Source of the DNA: an uncultured Oscillospiraceae bacterium
GTDB lineage: Bacteria > Bacillota > Clostridia > Oscillospirales > Oscillospiraceae
Reading direction: 5' to 3'
Assembly: GCA_910577415.1 (NCBI GenBank)
Contig: CAJTLK010000106.1
Coordinates: forward strand, 1-5,691
Length of the DNA stretch: 5,691 nt
The notes below the pieces were generated by a model, which worked only from the letters and a program-made list of their open reading frames with translations, did not search any database and was not told where the DNA came from. Within the stretch, counting starts at the first letter, position 1, and the number at the start of each line of letters is the position of its first letter. Both the position numbers and the translations under genes were made by a program. Below are positions 4,062 through 5,691 of the stretch, piece after piece.

Positions 4062-5691
4062 TTGAAGAAACAGATATTCAGTTTGCTGCTGGTGGGATGT
4101 ATGGTACTCAACGCGGCGCCGGCCATGGCCGGCGTTGAGGCCGGACCCGGCCTCAACGAAGCCCCCTCCAAAGCCCCGGCGGCCCAGGCGCGATATCAGG
4201 CTGAAACAGACGGCGAGTGGCTTACCGGCTCTTTGGCCGCGGCGCTCAGTGGCGTATATGAGGGCGGCACCGTCATGCTCCTGGAGGATTTTTACGTCTC
4301 CCAGACCACCGGTGTGCCCACGGTGAAAAAGCCCATGACCCTGACCAGCTATGATGACCCTGATACGGAGGAGCGGGAGGTCTATAAGCTCACCTGCGCC
4401 ATGAACGGCCATCCCACCCTCTTGATGATATCCTCAGACCTTCGACTGGAGGATATTATTGTTGATGGGGGATATGAGGAAGGGCTGGTGGCCTCCGGCC
4501 CACTGGTGGCGGTGCAGAGCGGCAGCCTTACCCTGGGCGGCGGAGCCTCCATTCAAAATAACCGCAACAACAATAGCAGCAAAGGGACCAATTGGATGGG
4601 CGGCGGTGTGTTTCTCAGCGGCGTCATGGTGATGGAGCAGGGCTCCACGGTCCGAAATTGCCGCGCCTGGGCCGGAGGCGGCGTGGCGGTGGTCAACAGC
4701 GACGACAGCTGCCTTACCTTGCGGGGCGGCAGCATTGAAAATTGTGAGAGCTACCAGGGCGGCGGCGTCAACGTGCTCTGGGGCTCCCTTAAGCTGGAGG
4801 AGGGACAGATCAGCGCCTGCCGGGCGATGGAGCCGGAAAACCAAAGTCTGTTGGACTACATCGGCGCCCATACGGAGATCAAAAGCCCCGGCGAGGGCGG
4901 CGGAGTGTTCTTGTCCTGGGGCCACTCCACAATGGAAATGACCGGTGGCGTGGTGACAGAAAACCAAGCGGCAGGGAGCGGCGGCGGGATCGGCTGTGAC
5001 CATGGGCGGCTGCTCCTTTTCGGTGGGGAAGTGACCGGGAACGCCGCGGAGCGTTTCGGCGGCGGTATTTTGAGCAGTCCCTATCTCCAAGTGTTTCTTT
5101 CCGACACCTTTACCGTGAGGAACAACGAGGCCGGAAGCGGAGAAGGCTGCTTCCACAACTTTTACCTGGACGCTGACGACGATGATTTCCCGGAGGGAGA
5201 GCTGACCGACCCCACCCGGCCCATCACCATCACAGGGGCCTTGGATGAGAACGCGCACATCGGTATCACTCGCTGGCGGCGGCCCACCCGGGAGGAGGAA
5301 CACCCCTACCGGGTGGTGGCGGTGCCGGGAGAGGGCTATACCATCACCCGGTCAGACCGGGAAAAATTCATCAGCGACGATCCCCAATTTGTGGTGATGC
5401 TTCGGGACGGAAACGTGGTCATCACCTTTGCCGACCTAACGCATACGGTCACATATACGGACGGAGTGGAGGGAAGCGCCTTTGACGATGAGGTAAATGA
5501 GGACCTGCTCTTAGGTGACAAGACCCCGGATTTTTGCGGGGACCCCATACGGAAGGACTATCGTTTCCAGGGCTGGAAGCCGGAAGTGGCTGGGACCGTG
5601 ACTGGGGACGCCGTTTATACCGCCCAGTGGGAGCCGGTGCCTACCCCGACCCCCACTCCGACCCCGACACCCACTCCGACCCCGACGCCCA
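4062..5691 (+). CDS. Secreted beta-helix surface protein with Listeria-Bacteroides repeat and Pro-Thr tail, 3' end missing
   Basis: The frame is open for 543 codons and runs off the window. Residues 1-23 are a signal peptide (KKQ, hydrophobic core, cleavage after AMA). LVGC at 10-13 also fits a lipobox, but the hydrophobic stretch after it favours ordinary cleavage. Residues of about 50-365 look like a right-handed parallel beta-helix. Short turns with a GGG(V/I) motif recur at about 180, 205, 233, 279, 307 and 333, mostly preceded by N-C or N-x-A segments (VRNCRAW, IENCESY, VTENQAA, VTGNAAE). Residues 387-455 (ITGALDENAHIGIT ... FISDDPQFVV) match a module often seen after such helices in clostridial surface proteins. 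Residues 461-523 (VTYTDGVEGSAF ... YRFQGWKPEVAGTVTGDAVYTAQW) are a Listeria-Bacteroides/InlB B-type repeat. From residue 526 a Pro-Thr linker begins; it often precedes a cell-wall anchor, which would lie outside the window. It starts 46 bases after the anti-sigma gene with no terminator between, so it is probably in the same operon. An adhesin-like role is inferred. Confidence 0.85.
   Translation, partial: MKKQIFSLLLVGCMVLNAAPAMAGVEAGPGLNEAPSKAPAAQARYQAETDGEWLTGSLAAALSGVYEGGTVMLLEDFYVSQTTGVPTVKKPMTLTSYDDPDTEEREVYKLTCAMNGHPTLLMISSDLRLEDIIVDGGYEEGLVASGPLVAVQSGSLTLGGGASIQNNRNNNSSKGTNWMGGGVFLSGVMVMEQGSTVRNCRAWAGGGVAVVNSDDSCLTLRGGSIENCESYQGGGVNVLWGSLKLEEGQISACRAMEPENQSLLDYIGAHTEIKSPGEGGGVFLSWGHSTMEMTGGVVTENQAAGSGGGIGCDHGRLLLFGGEVTGNAAERFGGGILSSPYLQVFLSDTFTVRNNEAGSGEGCFHNFYLDADDDDFPEGELTDPTRPITITGALDENAHIGITRWRRPTREEEHPYRVVAVPGEGYTITRSDREKFISDDPQFVVMLRDGNVVITFADLTHTVTYTDGVEGSAFDDEVNEDLLLGDKTPDFCGDPIRKDYRFQGWKPEVAGTVTGDAVYTAQWEPVPTPTPTPTPTPTPTPTP
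4107..4158 (+). repeat. Overlapping inverted repeats in the signal-peptide coding region
   Basis: CGTTGAGGCCGG (4133-4144) and CCGGCCTCAACG (4147-4158) form a perfect 12-2-12 inverted repeat. Immediately before it, 4117-4134 is a perfect 18-bp palindrome centred on CCATGG. CTCAACG at 4107-4113 is also complementary to CGTTGAG at 4133-4139. The middle arm can therefore pair either backward or forward, giving two mutually exclusive hairpins around the signal-peptide cleavage site. There is no following U-run, so it is not an intrinsic terminator. Confidence 0.85.
5640..5691 (+). repeat. Pro-Thr-encoding hexanucleotide tandem repeat, running off the window
   Basis: From base 5640 the sequence is a tandem CCNACN hexamer array, with a superposed higher-order unit of 18 bases (CCGACCCCGACACCCACT). 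It encodes 17 alternating Pro and Thr residues up to the window edge. Pro-Thr stretches form extended, wall-spanning linkers in Gram-positive surface proteins. The array's full length is unknown. Confidence 0.9.

Noticed and set aside
4434..5303. 289-codon open frame on the - strand, antisense to the beta-helix gene.
   Set aside because: The + strand frame has a signal peptide, beta-helix motifs and recognisable modules. The antisense product is Ala/His/Val-rich with no domain, as expected from a GC-rich shadow.

Overview
The window looks like a chromosomal segment of a GC-rich, gut-type Firmicute. The Oscillospiraceae (Flavonifractor/Oscillibacter/Lawsonibacter-like) are my best guess. The reasons are a strong third-position G/C bias, a triple-SLH surface protein with Thr-rich linkers, a secreted beta-helix protein carrying a Listeria-Bacteroides-type (Flg_new/InlB B-repeat) module and a Pro-Thr tail, clear AGGAGG-like ribosome binding sites, and UUG start codons. 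This placement is inferred from protein style, not from a marker gene.

Layout. (1) Bases 2-1369, + strand: the C-terminal part of an exported S-layer-homology protein with two OB-fold-like domains, a Thr-rich linker and three SLH domains. (2) A long hairpin at 1402-1447 with U-rich tracts on both sides serves as a shared terminator for this gene and the convergent gene. (3) Bases 1511-2308, - strand: a MerR-family regulator with a C-terminal GyrI-like/BmrR-type sensor domain. (4) Bases 2309-2522: a 214-bp divergent regulatory region. It holds a textbook MerR-type promoter facing right (19-bp spacer filled by a perfect 7-2-7 palindrome), a back-to-back overlapping promoter for the merR gene, and a candidate ECF-type promoter just before the next gene. 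(5) Bases 2523-3074: an ECF-like sigma factor. (6) Bases 3071-4015: a membrane-anchored probable anti-sigma factor, translationally coupled through an ATGA overlap. (7) From 4062 to the window end: a secreted, probably surface-attached beta-helix protein starting at TTG. It is truncated by the window edge inside a Pro-Thr repeat.

How the genes may work together. The sigma factor, its probable anti-sigma and the beta-helix protein are closely packed on one strand with no visible terminator between them, so they look like one operon. The promoter architecture suggests two inputs: a ligand-sensing MerR regulator acting on the upstream promoter, and possible autoregulation by the ECF sigma factor at the proximal one. 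The output would include a large cell-surface protein. This circuit (MerR sensor, then sigma/anti-sigma pair, then surface beta-helix protein) is the most interesting part of the window. The sequence supports the architecture, but the regulatory links are inferred. No tRNA, rRNA, CRISPR array, insertion sequence or prophage gene was seen, and there is no gene-free stretch longer than 214 bp.
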